Of a stretch of 52,292 bases of DNA, positions 8,025 through 16,851 are shown piece by piece. Under the pieces are notes generated by a model. That model did no database searches, was not told where the DNA came from, and saw nothing but the letters and a program-made list of their open reading frames with translations. The DNA lies in NCBI GenBank assembly GCA_019694805.1, contig JAIBBG010000018.1:1-52292 (forward strand), read 5' to 3'. Every line of letters begins with the position of its first letter. The first letter of the stretch is position 1. The stretch is from Flavobacteriales bacterium. Its GTDB lineage: Bacteria; Bacteroidota; Bacteroidia; Flavobacteriales_D; Sanyastnellaceae. Both the position numbers and the translations under genes were made by a program.

Positions 8025-9680
8025 ATGAAGTACTCTGTTTTTGTCTTGATTCTGGTATGTCTCATTGGTTGCGCTGCCATGAAACCCTCTGTGGAAATTT
8101 CTCAGGCAGGATCTTTTTCAAGACCAAAGGTCATAGTGGGTATTACGGTGGACCAAATGCGCTATGACTTTATAGATAAGTACTGGAATGATTTTTCAGA
8201 TAAGGGTTTCAAAAGACTGGTAGGTGAGGGCTTTTTTGCGCGCAACCTAAAGTACAATTATATGCCCACCTATACCGGTCCGGGACATGCTTCTATCTTC
8301 ACCGGTTCTACACCTTGTCTGCATGGTATCATTGAAAACGATTGGTATGAAAGATCTTCCGGACTCACCATTTATTGTTCGTCTGATTCAACGGTACAAG
8401 GCGTGGGCACCAGCGGTAAAGCCGGACAGATGTCGCCACATTACCTCACAGCAACTACAATCGGTGATGAACTTCGCATGTTCACCAATGAACAATCGAA
8501 AGTGTTTGGTATTGCCATGAAAGATCGCGGAGCCATTTTGCCTGCAGGAAGAACGGCTGATGCTGCATATTGGTTTGTTGGTCTGGAGGAAGGCGTTTGG
8601 GCTACCAGTAGTTGGTATATGAATGAATTACCTCAATGGGTGAAAGATTTCAACGCGAAGAAAATTCCGGATACGTATATGAGCAGCACTTGGAACCTGA
8701 TGAAAGATGAGGCCGTGTACAACGAATCGCATGCTGACAACAATCCATTCGAAACACCATTCAAAGGAACACTTAAACCTGTTTTTCCTTATGATATGAA
8801 TGCCATGCGCAGTGCCAACGGCAACTATGATCTCATCAAAGGAACACCTTATGGAAATACGTTCACTGTTGACTTTGCAAAAGCATTGATCGAAAATGAA
8901 AATCTTGGTCAGGATGAATTCACCGATATGCTTTGTATGAGCTTTTCAGCAACGGACTATATCGGGCATCAATTTGGTATTCACTCTCGCGAATTGCAGG
9001 ATTGTTACTTGCGCCTGGATGCAGATATCGCAACTTTCATCGACTACCTGGATCAAAAATTCGGTCGCGATCAATATGTCATTTTCTTAAGTGCTGACCA
9101 TGGGGGCGCTCCTACACCGAGCTACGTCAACAAACAGCAGGGTATTGGAGGCTATTGGAAAAGTGATGCTGCTGAGCTTTTCGTGGAAGGTGAATTGATT
9201 AAAAAGTATGGCCCGGGTGATTGGGTATTGAATGAAAGCAATCAGAATATTTTTCTCAATAGGAAACTCATCGAAAGCTCCAAATTGAATTTGAAAGAAA
9301 TGCAATATGAAGTTGCAGAAATGATGTTGGGTTATCAGGAAGTTGAATTTGCTTTTACTGCAAGTGATTTGGCGCAATACCGCGGTGGTCATCCCATGAA
9401 AGAAATGGTGCAGAATGGATTCAGTCAGTCGCAAAGTGGAGATGTGATCTATATCTTGAAAGCTGGCTATATGGAGTACGGTATGACCGGAACTACGCAT
9501 GGTTCGCCGTATCGGTATGATTCACATGTTCCTGCTATTTTCTTCGGGGGAAATTTCCGTCAAGGGGAAAGTTTTATGCCACATGTCATTACAGACATAG
9601 CTCCGACGGTCGCTGCCGCTTGCCGTATTCCATTTCCAAATGCCACCACGGGCAATCCAATCACTGAAGCCATCAAATAG
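8025..9680 (+). CDS. pafA: PafA-type alkaline phosphatase, lipoprotein
   Basis: Phosphate-irrepressible type alkaline phosphomonoesterase anchored in the envelope, releasing phosphate from organic esters. The 551-residue protein has a lipoprotein signal with lipobox LIGC (Cys16). Zinc and active-site motifs follow: Asp43 in VDQMRYDF, nucleophile Thr84 in PTYTGPGH, Asn105 in IIENDWY, and Lys166/Arg168 in AMKDRGA. These correspond to Thr79, Asn100, Lys162 and Arg164 of the Elizabethkingia enzyme, which separate monoesterases from diesterases of this superfamily. Later, SADHGGAPTP and TTHGSPYRYD carry further zinc ligands. Start codon follows crcB by 44 bases. Secretion as a lipoprotein rather than by a plain signal peptide is worth noting. 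Confidence 0.88.
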   Translation: MKYSVFVLILVCLIGCAAMKPSVEISQAGSFSRPKVIVGITVDQMRYDFIDKYWNDFSDKGFKRLVGEGFFARNLKYNYMPTYTGPGHASIFTGSTPCLHGIIENDWYERSSGLTIYCSSDSTVQGVGTSGKAGQMSPHYLTATTIGDELRMFTNEQSKVFGIAMKDRGAILPAGRTADAAYWFVGLEEGVWATSSWYMNELPQWVKDFNAKKIPDTYMSSTWNLMKDEAVYNESHADNNPFETPFKGTLKPVFPYDMNAMRSANGNYDLIKGTPYGNTFTVDFAKALIENENLGQDEFTDMLCMSFSATDYIGHQFGIHSRELQDCYLRLDADIATFIDYLDQKFGRDQYVIFLSADHGGAPTPSYVNKQQGIGGYWKSDAAELFVEGELIKKYGPGDWVLNESNQNIFLNRKLIESSKLNLKEMQYEVAEMMLGYQEVEFAFTASDLAQYRGGHPMKEMVQNGFSQSQSGDVIYILKAGYMEYGMTGTTHGSPYRYDSHVPAIFFGGNFRQGESFMPHVITDIAPTVAAACRIPFPNATTGNPITEAIK

Positions 9681-9682
9681 TT

Positions 9683-11410
9683 ATGATTCACTATCAGATT
9701 TCAATCGAAAATCCACACCGGCATTTTATATCGTTTGAGGCAAAATTTCCTTGTCAGGGAAAACAGAAATTATTGCTTTGTCTCGCCGCATGGCGCCCAG
9801 GACGATATGAACTTGGAAATTTTTCTAAGAACATCCGCAAGTGGAAAGCCGTTGGTCAGGATCGAGAACTAACATTCCGAAAAATCACCAAGGATTGCTG
9901 GGAAGTGAATTGTGAAGGATTGGATGAAGTGATACTGACCTATGAATATTATGCCGCAGAATTGAATGCGGGTTCTACATACCTGGATACTGAACAGCTC
10001 TACATCAATCCGGTGAATTGTTTTTTCTATGTGCAGGATTCTCCGCAATGGCCTTATCAACTTCAATTCAATCTACCAAATGATTATCAGATTGCTTCGG
10101 GATTGTCAAAAATTTCAAAACATATCTGCACGGCCTCATCATATGATGATCTCGCCGATTGTCCATTGATTGCAAGCGATACCATCAAAAATTTATCATA
10201 CTCTGCACACGGTATCTTATTTCAGATTTGGATTCAAGGCGACCTCAAAACCGATGAGGAAAGATTGATCCGTGAGTTTACTGCATTCACGAATGCACAT
10301 TTCGATATTTTCGGCAACATTCCATGCGATGAATATCATTTTCTTTTGCACTTTCCTCCATACTTCATCCGACATGGTGTCGAACACCACAATAGCACGG
10401 TCATCGCCATGGGGCCTGCTGCCGATTTTCAGGGCGAAAGCCAATTCAAAGATTTGCTCGCCATAAGTTGTCATGAATTATTCCACACGTGGAATGTGAA
10501 GTGCATCCGTCCGGTGGAAATGATGCCATATGATTTTTCACAAGAAAATTATTCTCGACTTGGTTACGTCTATGAAGGTGTAACCACTTACTATGGAGAT
10601 CAGTTGCTCTGGAGATGTGGAAGTATCAACGATGCTGAGTGGTTTGCGGAACTTGAGGATAGGATACAGACATATATGGATAATCACGGTCGGTTCAATC
10701 TTTCTGTCGCCGACAGCAGTTTTGATACATGGCTCGATGGCTATAATTCCGGAATACCATGGCGCAAAGTTTCCATCTACAATGAGGGTTTGCTGATTGC
10801 GTGTATGTGCGATCTCGAAATCCTGAAGGCCTCTTCAGGCAGATATTCTCTGGATGATGTGATGCGCGATCTCTATCGTGATTTTGGTCAAAAACAAATC
10901 GGGTATTCCGAATCGGATTATCAAAATTTGATCAGGAAATATTTGGGAAAAACAACTGACGACATTTTCAATTCTTTCGTCAACGGTACTGAAGATTATT
11001 TACCTGGGATACAAAAGGCTCTTGCCTATGCCGGACTGCAGGTGATGCAATTGGCATCGCCGAAAGTAAGTGAAGCCAACTATGGTTTTGCTGTAGATGA
11101 AAGTGGTGGTAAGCTGACGATAAACAGCGTCATTCCGTGCTCACCGGCTGATGAATGCGGACTTTGGATAGGAGATGAAATTATTGCGGTGAATGGCACA
11201 TCACCGTACAAGAATTTTCAGCCTTTATTGAAGCAAAGTGAGACACGTCCCGAAATTCAATTCTTGCGCAAAGGGAAAACAATGTCTGCTGTTTTGAATA
11301 TTTCGAAAAACACCTGGGGAAGGCGCTACAAATTGATGATGAATGAAACATGCACCGAAGACGAACGTGCATTCTTTGCCCTTTGGAAATCAAATCGCCT
11401 CATGAAATGA
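9683..11410 (+). CDS. M61-family aminopeptidase with PDZ domain
   Basis: Cytoplasmic zinc metallopeptidase of the glycyl aminopeptidase family. The 575-residue protein has the expected three-part build. An N-terminal beta domain includes LAAWRPGRYEL, the M61 substrate-groove motif. The thermolysin-like catalytic domain has HELFHTW (264-270; zinc His264 and His268, catalytic Glu265) and the third ligand Glu298 in YVYEGVTTYYGD. A C-terminal PDZ domain occupies about 470-545 (LTINSVIPCSPADECGLWIGDEIIAVNG). No signal peptide is visible. It begins 2 bases after pafA ends and its stop overlaps the next start (ATGA), so it sits in the middle of the forward run. Its natural substrate is unknown; family members prefer Gly or Ala N-termini. 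Confidence 0.87.
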   Translation: MIHYQISIENPHRHFISFEAKFPCQGKQKLLLCLAAWRPGRYELGNFSKNIRKWKAVGQDRELTFRKITKDCWEVNCEGLDEVILTYEYYAAELNAGSTYLDTEQLYINPVNCFFYVQDSPQWPYQLQFNLPNDYQIASGLSKISKHICTASSYDDLADCPLIASDTIKNLSYSAHGILFQIWIQGDLKTDEERLIREFTAFTNAHFDIFGNIPCDEYHFLLHFPPYFIRHGVEHHNSTVIAMGPAADFQGESQFKDLLAISCHELFHTWNVKCIRPVEMMPYDFSQENYSRLGYVYEGVTTYYGDQLLWRCGSINDAEWFAELEDRIQTYMDNHGRFNLSVADSSFDTWLDGYNSGIPWRKVSIYNEGLLIACMCDLEILKASSGRYSLDDVMRDLYRDFGQKQIGYSESDYQNLIRKYLGKTTDDIFNSFVNGTEDYLPGIQKALAYAGLQVMQLASPKVSEANYGFAVDESGGKLTINSVIPCSPADECGLWIGDEIIAVNGTSPYKNFQPLLKQSETRPEIQFLRKGKTMSAVLNISKNTWGRRYKLMMNETCTEDERAFFALWKSNRLMK

Positions 11411-12210
11411 AAATCACACCGAATCAATTTGCCTGGATTTTTCTCATCGTTCTCATAGGTTTGATCGGGTGGGGCGGTTATGCCGCTTGGAATTTTTTTC
11501 AAAATCCAGGAGAAAATCTGGTGAGCATGGAAAATGAAGTGAAACTCGGTGAGATGATTACGCAACAGATCATGCATGAACATGGCGAAGATGCGATGGT
11601 GCAGGATGCGTATGCCGATTCATGTATCCATGCAATTTATGAGAGACTACAAAGCGCGATGGGTGGAAGTGGTTATCACTATAATATCCGTTTGTTGAAG
11701 GGCGATGAGCCCAACGCTTTTGCTATTCCAGGTGGAAATGTTTTTGTGTACACTGGACTGATCAAATTTTGTCATACACCGGAAGAAGTTACCGCTGTTC
11801 TTGCGCATGAAATGGGCCATGTGGAGAAAAGACACACCATAAACAACATCATCAAACAAATGGGTGTGGGTGCACTGCTTTCATATCTCGGTGATGGTTC
11901 CGGCGGGGCTGCGCAGCAGTTGAGCGAGAAGATGATCAATGGCTTTTTCAGCAGAGAAGATGAAGCCGAAGCAGATGATTTTGCTTTGGCATTGCTCGAA
12001 CGTGCTCATATCAGACCTTCTGTTCTGGGTGAAGTTTTTTCCAGGATGAAAGATGAACACGGTGATATGGAAGGTGTGATGAGTTTATTGAGCACACATC
12101 CTGAACTTGAGCAGCGATCAGCGAAATCGAAAGCATATCAAACCAAAGCCGATTTCATAGAAATGCCGATACACATGGATTGGACACGCTTGCAACAGCT
12201 TTGGCCATAA
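11407..12210 (+). CDS. M48-family membrane/periplasmic metallopeptidase
   Basis: Zinc endopeptidase of the M48 (HtpX/LoiP/BepA) clan, with a role in envelope protein quality control inferred from the family. The ATG at 11407 overlaps the M61 stop and gives 267 residues; a longer frame from 11350 would overlap M61 by 61 bases and lacks support. The N-terminus holds one hydrophobic segment (about 8-28), anchor or uncleaved signal. The catalytic helix HEMGHVEKRH (134-143) provides His134, Glu135, His138, and the third ligand Glu186 lies in SREDEAEADDFAL, the usual M48 layout. There is no lipobox Cys and no TPR tail, so it is the minimal LoiP-like form. Its stop codon abuts that of the convergent gene at 12211. 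Confidence 0.85.
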   Translation: MKITPNQFAWIFLIVLIGLIGWGGYAAWNFFQNPGENLVSMENEVKLGEMITQQIMHEHGEDAMVQDAYADSCIHAIYERLQSAMGGSGYHYNIRLLKGDEPNAFAIPGGNVFVYTGLIKFCHTPEEVTAVLAHEMGHVEKRHTINNIIKQMGVGALLSYLGDGSGGAAQQLSEKMINGFFSREDEAEADDFALALLERAHIRPSVLGEVFSRMKDEHGDMEGVMSLLSTHPELEQRSAKSKAYQTKADFIEMPIHMDWTRLQQLWP

Positions 12211-13137
12211 CTATGGTCGGTGGTACCACTCTAACAAAACATCTGAATTGAGGTCGTAGTATTCGAGTGATACATCCAACATTTTGTCATCTACAAGATA
12301 TATGGCAGGAAACTGTGCGCCGGAAACTTTCATGATTTTATGTTCCGATACAAAGTGCTGATAGGGTATATCATGCAGCTTGGTCTCTTCCATGAAGGCC
12401 GGAATATCGTTTGCGTTTCCACTCAACACGGCATAAATAGGAAGTTCCGGATGATCTCTTTTGATGGCTTCCAATCTTGTTGCTGCCAATCTGCAGTGCG
12501 GACATTTGAGCAGCATGAAGGCTATGATTTTTTTGCCATGCAAGACATCAAATGATGGTGGAATTTCTCCTTCTGTTTCATAAAGGATCTCTAATGGAAT
12601 TTCAGTTTTTTCTCCTTCCAGGGTTTGAACGTTTTTCGGCAATAGAACCGGATTGAGAATAAAGGGTAAGGCCAATGTGAAGAGTGACATCACCACCAAA
12701 ACTACATTTTTCCATCGGAAAGCATACTGCACCGGATTGTGCCAAACGATCCATGTCATGCCGGCCAAAAAGACATTCTTCATGATGCCTTCAAAAGGTG
12801 TGAGCACTATGGCATTGCCGAAACACCCGCAATTGCCATTGTTACCTTCTAAGATGAGCAGAATGGTCAGGTATAAAGTGTAAATGGCGAGCATCAAAAA
12901 TGATAACCGCACAAAAAGTTTATCGTGAAGGGCAAATAGAATTCCTGCAGCGACCAATAACTCACCTCCAATCAGGAGGCGAGATTGGAATAAGACGAGT
13001 TTTTCTGTGCTCAAGTGGTGCATGAGCATATCATTCTCGAAAAACTCGATGGGATATAACTTCAGGATTCCTGAAAACACATAGGCCACCGCCAGCAATA
13101 TCCTGACCGACCAGGACAAAATCATCGGCAATTTCAT
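12211..13137 (-). CDS. MauE/DoxX-like membrane protein fused to a thioredoxin-fold domain
   Basis: A 308-residue fusion likely to move reducing power across the membrane or act on periplasmic disulfides. Residues 1-165 form about five hydrophobic helices of the MauE/DoxX superfamily, including the characteristic redox-family motif NCGCFG (102-107) in a loop. The C-terminal part (about 175-305) is a thioredoxin-like fold with a CPHC active site at 212-215 and a cis-Pro region (AQFPAIYLVDD). Similar proteins are widespread in Bacteroidota, often annotated as BT_3928-type or DoxX. No partner such as DsbA or MauD is adjacent. The stop abuts that of the M48 gene with no spacer, and the upstream terminator at 13149-13172 lies between its start and the small lipoprotein. 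Confidence 0.78.
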   Translation of the reverse strand: MKLPMILSWSVRILLAVAYVFSGILKLYPIEFFENDMLMHHLSTEKLVLFQSRLLIGGELLVAAGILFALHDKLFVRLSFLMLAIYTLYLTILLILEGNNGNCGCFGNAIVLTPFEGIMKNVFLAGMTWIVWHNPVQYAFRWKNVVLVVMSLFTLALPFILNPVLLPKNVQTLEGEKTEIPLEILYETEGEIPPSFDVLHGKKIIAFMLLKCPHCRLAATRLEAIKRDHPELPIYAVLSGNANDIPAFMEETKLHDIPYQHFVSEHKIMKVSGAQFPAIYLVDDKMLDVSLEYYDLNSDVLLEWYHRP

Positions 13138-13148
13138 GGTGCAAAGAA

Positions 13149-13172
13149 AAAGGCCATCACGTGATGGCCTTT
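13149..13172 (-). terminator. Intrinsic terminator of the small lipoprotein gene
   Basis: A perfect 24-base palindrome (AAAGGCCATCAC and its complement) followed on the minus strand by TTTTT after the stem. It closes the monocistronic lipoprotein gene ending at 13194 and lies 12 bases before the start of the next minus-strand gene, whose promoter must therefore be in or right at this palindrome. Confidence 0.85.
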
Positions 13173-13193
13173 AACAAATTTCAGAGTTCTGAA

Positions 13194-13415
13194 TTATTGT
13201 TTTACTGCTTCGCAGGTAACGCTGCTACCTGTAGTGTAAGCAGAACCAGAACAAGTGTCTTCCGCATCTTTCTTAGTAGCTTTGAAAGTACCGCTTGTAA
13301 CTGAAGTGCTAGAACCACCTACGGTTGTAGTGCATTTGCAAGCATAAGATTTTTTGCATGAAGAAAGTGAAGCTACGATAGCCACACCAGCGAAGAACAA
13401 AAGAGCTTTTTTCAT
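13194..13415 (-). CDS. Small Cys-rich putative lipoprotein
   Basis: A 73-residue secreted protein. Residues 1-19 are a lipoprotein signal ending LSSC, with Cys20 as the acylated residue. The mature part is about 53 residues, rich in Ser and Thr, with four more cysteines (CKC near 26-28, then in DTC and VTC), so two disulfides are possible. No known domain is recognised. It has the best promoter in the window and its own terminator, so it is a stand-alone, probably well-expressed envelope gene. Similar tiny lipoproteins are common in Bacteroidota and mostly uncharacterised; I give no function. Confidence 0.72.
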   Translation of the reverse strand: MKKALLFFAGVAIVASLSSCKKSYACKCTTTVGGSSTSVTSGTFKATKKDAEDTCSGSAYTTGSSVTCEAVKQ

Positions 13416-13446
13416 TTCTTGTTGAATTTATTAGTGTTTGGTGGCG

Positions 13447-13476
13447 CAAATTTAACAGGATCGGTCGTCCCTGCAA
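13447..13476 (-). promoter_or_regulatory. Consensus promoter for the small lipoprotein
   Basis: Minus strand TTG (13476-13474), exactly 19 bases, then TAAATTTG (13454-13447), a perfect match to TAnnTTTG and followed by CGCC. Predicted start near 13443, leader about 28 bases. Best Bacteroidota promoter match seen in the window. Confidence 0.65.
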
Positions 13477-13522
13477 GTTTTTGAAAAGATTTTAACCTCT
13501 CCATCCGAAGTCATAGAGAGTC

Positions 13523-14425
13523 ATGGTTACTTTTCGCCTGAATAATGAGATGAGATTGCGAAGTATGAAGCCTATTCCACTGATTACTGGATTGTTGTAT
13601 GGCGTGTTGGCCGTATTTGTAGTCATTTATCATAAAGGCTACACCACTTTTTTTGAGAAGTTTAATTTACCGGGAGCGTTATCACATACTTTGTATCGGG
13701 TGATACTCATCTTCTGCATTATCGAAAGCATCCGATTTCTGATCATCGCTACTTATCGTCCGCAGGGCAATGCCCGACGCGACAATTTCACCATCGGAAT
13801 TTCACATCTGGCTAAAATTTCTTATGCCTTGTTGGCAGGCGTGCTGGTTTTGTCTTTGTTCAACATTACCGTGAAGGAGGCAATCACATCACTGAGTTTG
13901 ATTGCTGCGGCTATTGTCCTGATGACCAAGGATTATATCTCCAACCTCATCAATGGAATGTATCTCACTTTCGCTAAAGTGGTGAACATCGGTGACTCGG
14001 TAGAAATCGCTGAGAAGAAGGGTAAAATTCTGGATATTACACTCACCAATGTCCATTTGCTCAACGACGACGACGATATCATTTACATCCCCAACAACAA
14101 GGTATTCAGCAGTGAAATCATCAACTATACCCGCAGGGAATTGAAGCGCAGCAATGTCGATTTTGAAATTGATGTCAGTTATGTTCCTGAAGTTGAATGG
14201 CTTGAAAAAGAAATTATCCAGTCGCTGGGCGAACTGAATGACCTGATCCAACCGGGAACCATTGTGTTAAAGGTTCAGGCTATCAAACAGGAATACACTA
14301 CTTTCAAATTTCAGTACATCTTGATCGATCCGCTCAATAAAGAGCAGGATAAAAAGGTGAAACGACACGTCATTCGATTCATCGTGAGATTAATCACCCG
14401 ATTAAGATCTGACAGGAAACCTTAG
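13523..14425 (+). CDS. MscS-family mechanosensitive channel
   Basis: Small-conductance tension-gated channel releasing solutes on hypo-osmotic shock; inner membrane. The protein has about three to four N-terminal hydrophobic helices. The pore-lining TM3 region (residues 108-140, ITVKEAITSLSLIAAAIVLMTKDY then ISNLINGMYL) continues into the beta domain with the MscS stretch VNIGDSVEIAEKKGKILDITLTNVHL. YIPNNKVFSSEIINYTR marks the end of the beta domain, and a charged tail follows. The start is uncertain: ATG 13523 gives 300 residues, while ATG 13565 gives MKPIPLITGLLYG, a cleaner beginning. It is divergent from the lipoprotein and appears to be monocistronic. Tail length is short for the family, as in many Bacteroidota homologues. 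Confidence 0.88.
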   Translation: MVTFRLNNEMRLRSMKPIPLITGLLYGVLAVFVVIYHKGYTTFFEKFNLPGALSHTLYRVILIFCIIESIRFLIIATYRPQGNARRDNFTIGISHLAKISYALLAGVLVLSLFNITVKEAITSLSLIAAAIVLMTKDYISNLINGMYLTFAKVVNIGDSVEIAEKKGKILDITLTNVHLLNDDDDIIYIPNNKVFSSEIINYTRRELKRSNVDFEIDVSYVPEVEWLEKEIIQSLGELNDLIQPGTIVLKVQAIKQEYTTFKFQYILIDPLNKEQDKKVKRHVIRFIVRLITRLRSDRKP

Positions 14426-14575
14426 GTAATTCGATGATGTGGATATATTTTTTCATGAAATCGACAGATAACGAAAAAATATTTTTTCACGTGGCCTTCA
14501 TTTTTTCATTTTTGCCGGATAAAAGTTGCCTGTGAAAGGACATTCCCTCTAACGCCCGCAACTCTTCCAATCGAA

Positions 14576-15553
14576 ATGGGTAAATACGGTTCAATCAGAC
14601 AATTCATGCAGGAGAATTACCTGCATTTCAATTCTGCCGCAATGGTGGATGCAGCCAAAGGCTACGAAACACATCTTGCAGAAGGTGGAAAAATGATGAT
14701 CACCCTCGCCGGAGCGATGTCTACCGCCGAGCTGGGAATTTCTTTGGCTGAAATGATCCGTCAGGGAAAAGTGGACATCATTTCCTGCACAGGGGCAAAC
14801 CTCGAAGAGGATTTGATGAACCTTGTCGCTCACAATCACTACGAGCGTGTTCCCAACTACCGCGACCTCACTCCAGAACAGGAATGGGCGCTTCTGGAAA
14901 GAGGCCTTAATCGCGTTACCGATACTTGTATTCCAGAAGAAGAAGCTTTTCGCCGACTTCAAAAACACATCCATGCCCTCTGGCAAGATGCAGATTCAAA
15001 AGGTGAAAGGTATTTCCCTCACGAATACATGTACAAGATGTTGCTGAGTGGAGTATTGGAACAATACTATCAAATCGATCCTAAAAATTCATGGATGCTT
15101 GCAGCGGCAGAAAGAAATTTGCCCATCATCGTTCCCGGCTGGGAAGACAGTACCATGGGTAACATCTTCGCCAGCTACGTGATCAAAAATGAGATCAAGG
15201 CATCTACCATGAAAAGTGGTATTGAATACATGGCATGGTTGGCCAAATGGTATATCGATCATTCTGCGGGTAAGGGCGTTGGATTCTTCCAAATCGGTGG
15301 CGGTATCGCTGGTGACTTCCCGATTTGTGTCGTACCTATGCTGTATCAGGATATGGAAATGCACGATATCCCTTTCTGGAGTTATTTCTGTCAGATCAGC
15401 GACAGTACTACAAGCTATGGTAGCTACAGCGGCGCTGTTCCCAATGAAAAAATCACCTGGGGTAAACTCGACATCCATACTCCGAAATTTATCATTGAAA
15501 GTGACGCAACAATTGTTGCGCCCCTCATTTTTGCATGGTTATTAAATCACTGA
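14576..15553 (+). CDS. Deoxyhypusine synthase-like protein without the catalytic lysine
   Basis: NAD-binding DHS-fold protein of 325 residues. Family landmarks are present: AGAMSTAELG (45-54), SCTGANLEEDL (70-80), VPGWEDSTMGN (186-196), GGGIAGDF (241-248) and SGAVPNEKITWGK (285-297). Eukaryotic DHS and bacterial homospermidine synthases carry the covalent-intermediate Lys in a GGGxxKHH motif; here that position is Gly246 (GGGIAGDF). I recall the same GGGIAGDF wording in the bacterial deoxyhypusine synthase-like family, so this is a family trait rather than a local mutation. Bacteria lack eIF5A, the DHS substrate, so the true reaction must differ. A role in polyamine chemistry is inferred, supported weakly by the arginine decarboxylase gene 6 kb away. 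It is followed 24 bases later by the acidic-tail gene. Confidence 0.85.
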   Translation: MGKYGSIRQFMQENYLHFNSAAMVDAAKGYETHLAEGGKMMITLAGAMSTAELGISLAEMIRQGKVDIISCTGANLEEDLMNLVAHNHYERVPNYRDLTPEQEWALLERGLNRVTDTCIPEEEAFRRLQKHIHALWQDADSKGERYFPHEYMYKMLLSGVLEQYYQIDPKNSWMLAAAERNLPIIVPGWEDSTMGNIFASYVIKNEIKASTMKSGIEYMAWLAKWYIDHSAGKGVGFFQIGGGIAGDFPICVVPMLYQDMEMHDIPFWSYFCQISDSTTSYGSYSGAVPNEKITWGKLDIHTPKFIIESDATIVAPLIFAWLLNH

Positions 15554-15577
15554 TATTCGCACCAATATTTTAATCCG

Positions 15578-15943
15578 ATGGCTGCACCACTGAAACGCGT
15601 AATCAAAGATTACAATACACTTACCCAGGAACACATTGATCTCATCAATGAACATTTTCCCAATGGATTCGAAAATGAAAACCTGGTTTCTTTTGTCACC
15701 CCAAAAGGTCAATTCATCAAAGCACTCGAAGTGCGCACTGAAGACACCATCTATCTTTTCAAAATCGACAAAAACATGAAAGTCGATGATGAAGAAAATC
15801 AGGAAAACGAAGCAGGCGCTATGTCTGAGTTTGAAAGCTTCAAAGGTGGAGATGACGATTCAGATATGGATGATATGGATGACAGCGACGATACAGATGA
15901 CGATGTAGTTGAGGATGATGGTGGTGCTGACGACGAAGACTGA
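15578..15943 (+). CDS. Conserved Bacteroidota protein with acidic tail
   Basis: A 121-residue protein. The first 70 residues form a small folded domain (LKRVIKDYNTLTQEHIDLINEHFPNG, then VSFVTPKGQFIKALEV and TIYLFKI). The last 45 are almost pure Asp, Glu and Ser/Gly, for example GGDDDSDMDDMDDSDDTDDD. I recall relatives in many Bacteroidota, sometimes misannotated as DNA primase; no primase motif is present. The tail is predicted to be disordered and might mimic nucleic acid or bind metal or basic proteins. It follows the DHS-like gene by 24 bases and ends just before a strong terminator, so both probably share a transcript. Function unknown. Confidence 0.7.
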   Translation: MAAPLKRVIKDYNTLTQEHIDLINEHFPNGFENENLVSFVTPKGQFIKALEVRTEDTIYLFKIDKNMKVDDEENQENEAGAMSEFESFKGGDDDSDMDDMDDSDDTDDDVVEDDGGADDED

Positions 15944-15963
15944 TCAAATTTTCATAAAGATTG

Positions 15964-15997
15964 AAAAGGCCGGCGTGTGAATCACTCCGGCCTTTTT
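15964..15997 (+). terminator. Intrinsic terminator after the acidic-tail gene
   Basis: Ten-base arms AAAAGGCCGG (15964-15973) and CCGGCCTTTT (15987-15996), extended inside by GTG/CAC after one mismatch, then a T-run. It closes the DHS-like/acidic-tail unit 20 bases after the stop. Confidence 0.88.
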
Positions 15998-16014
15998 ATT
16001 TTCGTTGAAATTCA

Positions 16015-16851
16015 ATGCCATTGAGAAATTTCGCCGCACATTTTTTTGAAGCCATAGGAGTATGGTTTGAATCGTGGAAATTCATTGCTAAGAACAGACT
16101 GATTCACTACTTCATTTTTCCCGTACTCATCTCCATGGTCTTGTCCACATTTGCCATTGTGCTCATCAAATCTGGCGTCGACTATGCCATGCAATACATC
16201 GAACCGTATGTTCAGCACCAACCTTTAAGTGACAATTTTCGCGATAACGTTTTTATCGTTATCCATAACCTGGGTAAGTATGCCGCCTCGTTTGTTTTGT
16301 TTCTGCTCGGGCTTTACATTTTTTCCAGACTCCATAAATATCTTGTACTCGCAGCCATGGCTCCAGTCATGTCATTGCTGAGTGATCGGGTATACGAAGT
16401 GTTGACGGGAATTAAAACACCTTTTGCTCTCGGTCCTCTGATGCACGATGTGTTTCGTGGAATTCTGATATCAATTCGCAATTTGATCATGGAATTGGCT
16501 CTTTCTTTTTTCTTTTGGGCGGCGTCGATCTACCTGTCTTTTACTTTGCCTTTTTTGGAATTCATCATCTTGCCGTTGACCGGTCTTGTTCTCTTTATCA
16601 ATGGTGCTTATTTCTTCGGATTTGCCACCATGGATTGTTATCTCGAGAAAAGAAAGTGTGGAGTCAAGGAGAGTATCACTTTGATCCGCAAAAACCGTTA
16701 TGCCGCTATGGGAAATGGATCTGTGTTTTCCTTGTTGTTCATGATCCCATTTATAGGAGTGAGCGTGGCAACCATCACCTGCACCGTTTCTTCGATGCTT
16801 TATATGCACAGACTACAACAATCGGGAAATCTCTTAGCGGATCAGAAGTGA
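16015..16851 (+). CDS. EI24-domain (CysZ-like) membrane protein
   Basis: A 278-residue polytopic inner-membrane protein. Hydrophobic segments lie at about 30-55, 85-108, 110-125, 160-205 and 230-260. The pattern, with the conserved LAAMAPVMSLLSDRVYEVLTG stretch after the first pair of helices and a long re-entrant-looking hydrophobic block (LSFFFWAASIYLSFTLPFLEF, then IILPLTG), matches the EI24/CysZ family. Enterobacterial CysZ is a sulfate permease, but no sulfur genes lie nearby and I would not transfer that function. The gene begins 18 bases after the upstream terminator. Its last 18 bases overlap, tail to tail, the end of the minus-strand gene at 16834. Confidence 0.75.
   Translation: MPLRNFAAHFFEAIGVWFESWKFIAKNRLIHYFIFPVLISMVLSTFAIVLIKSGVDYAMQYIEPYVQHQPLSDNFRDNVFIVIHNLGKYAASFVLFLLGLYIFSRLHKYLVLAAMAPVMSLLSDRVYEVLTGIKTPFALGPLMHDVFRGILISIRNLIMELALSFFFWAASIYLSFTLPFLEFIILPLTGLVLFINGAYFFGFATMDCYLEKRKCGVKESITLIRKNRYAAMGNGSVFSLLFMIPFIGVSVATITCTVSSMLYMHRLQQSGNLLADQK

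Noticed and set aside
14473..14488. AT palindrome GAAAAAATATTTTTTC after mscS as a terminator
   Set aside because: It has no GC core, and A/T-only palindromes of this size arise easily; kept out as a terminator call.
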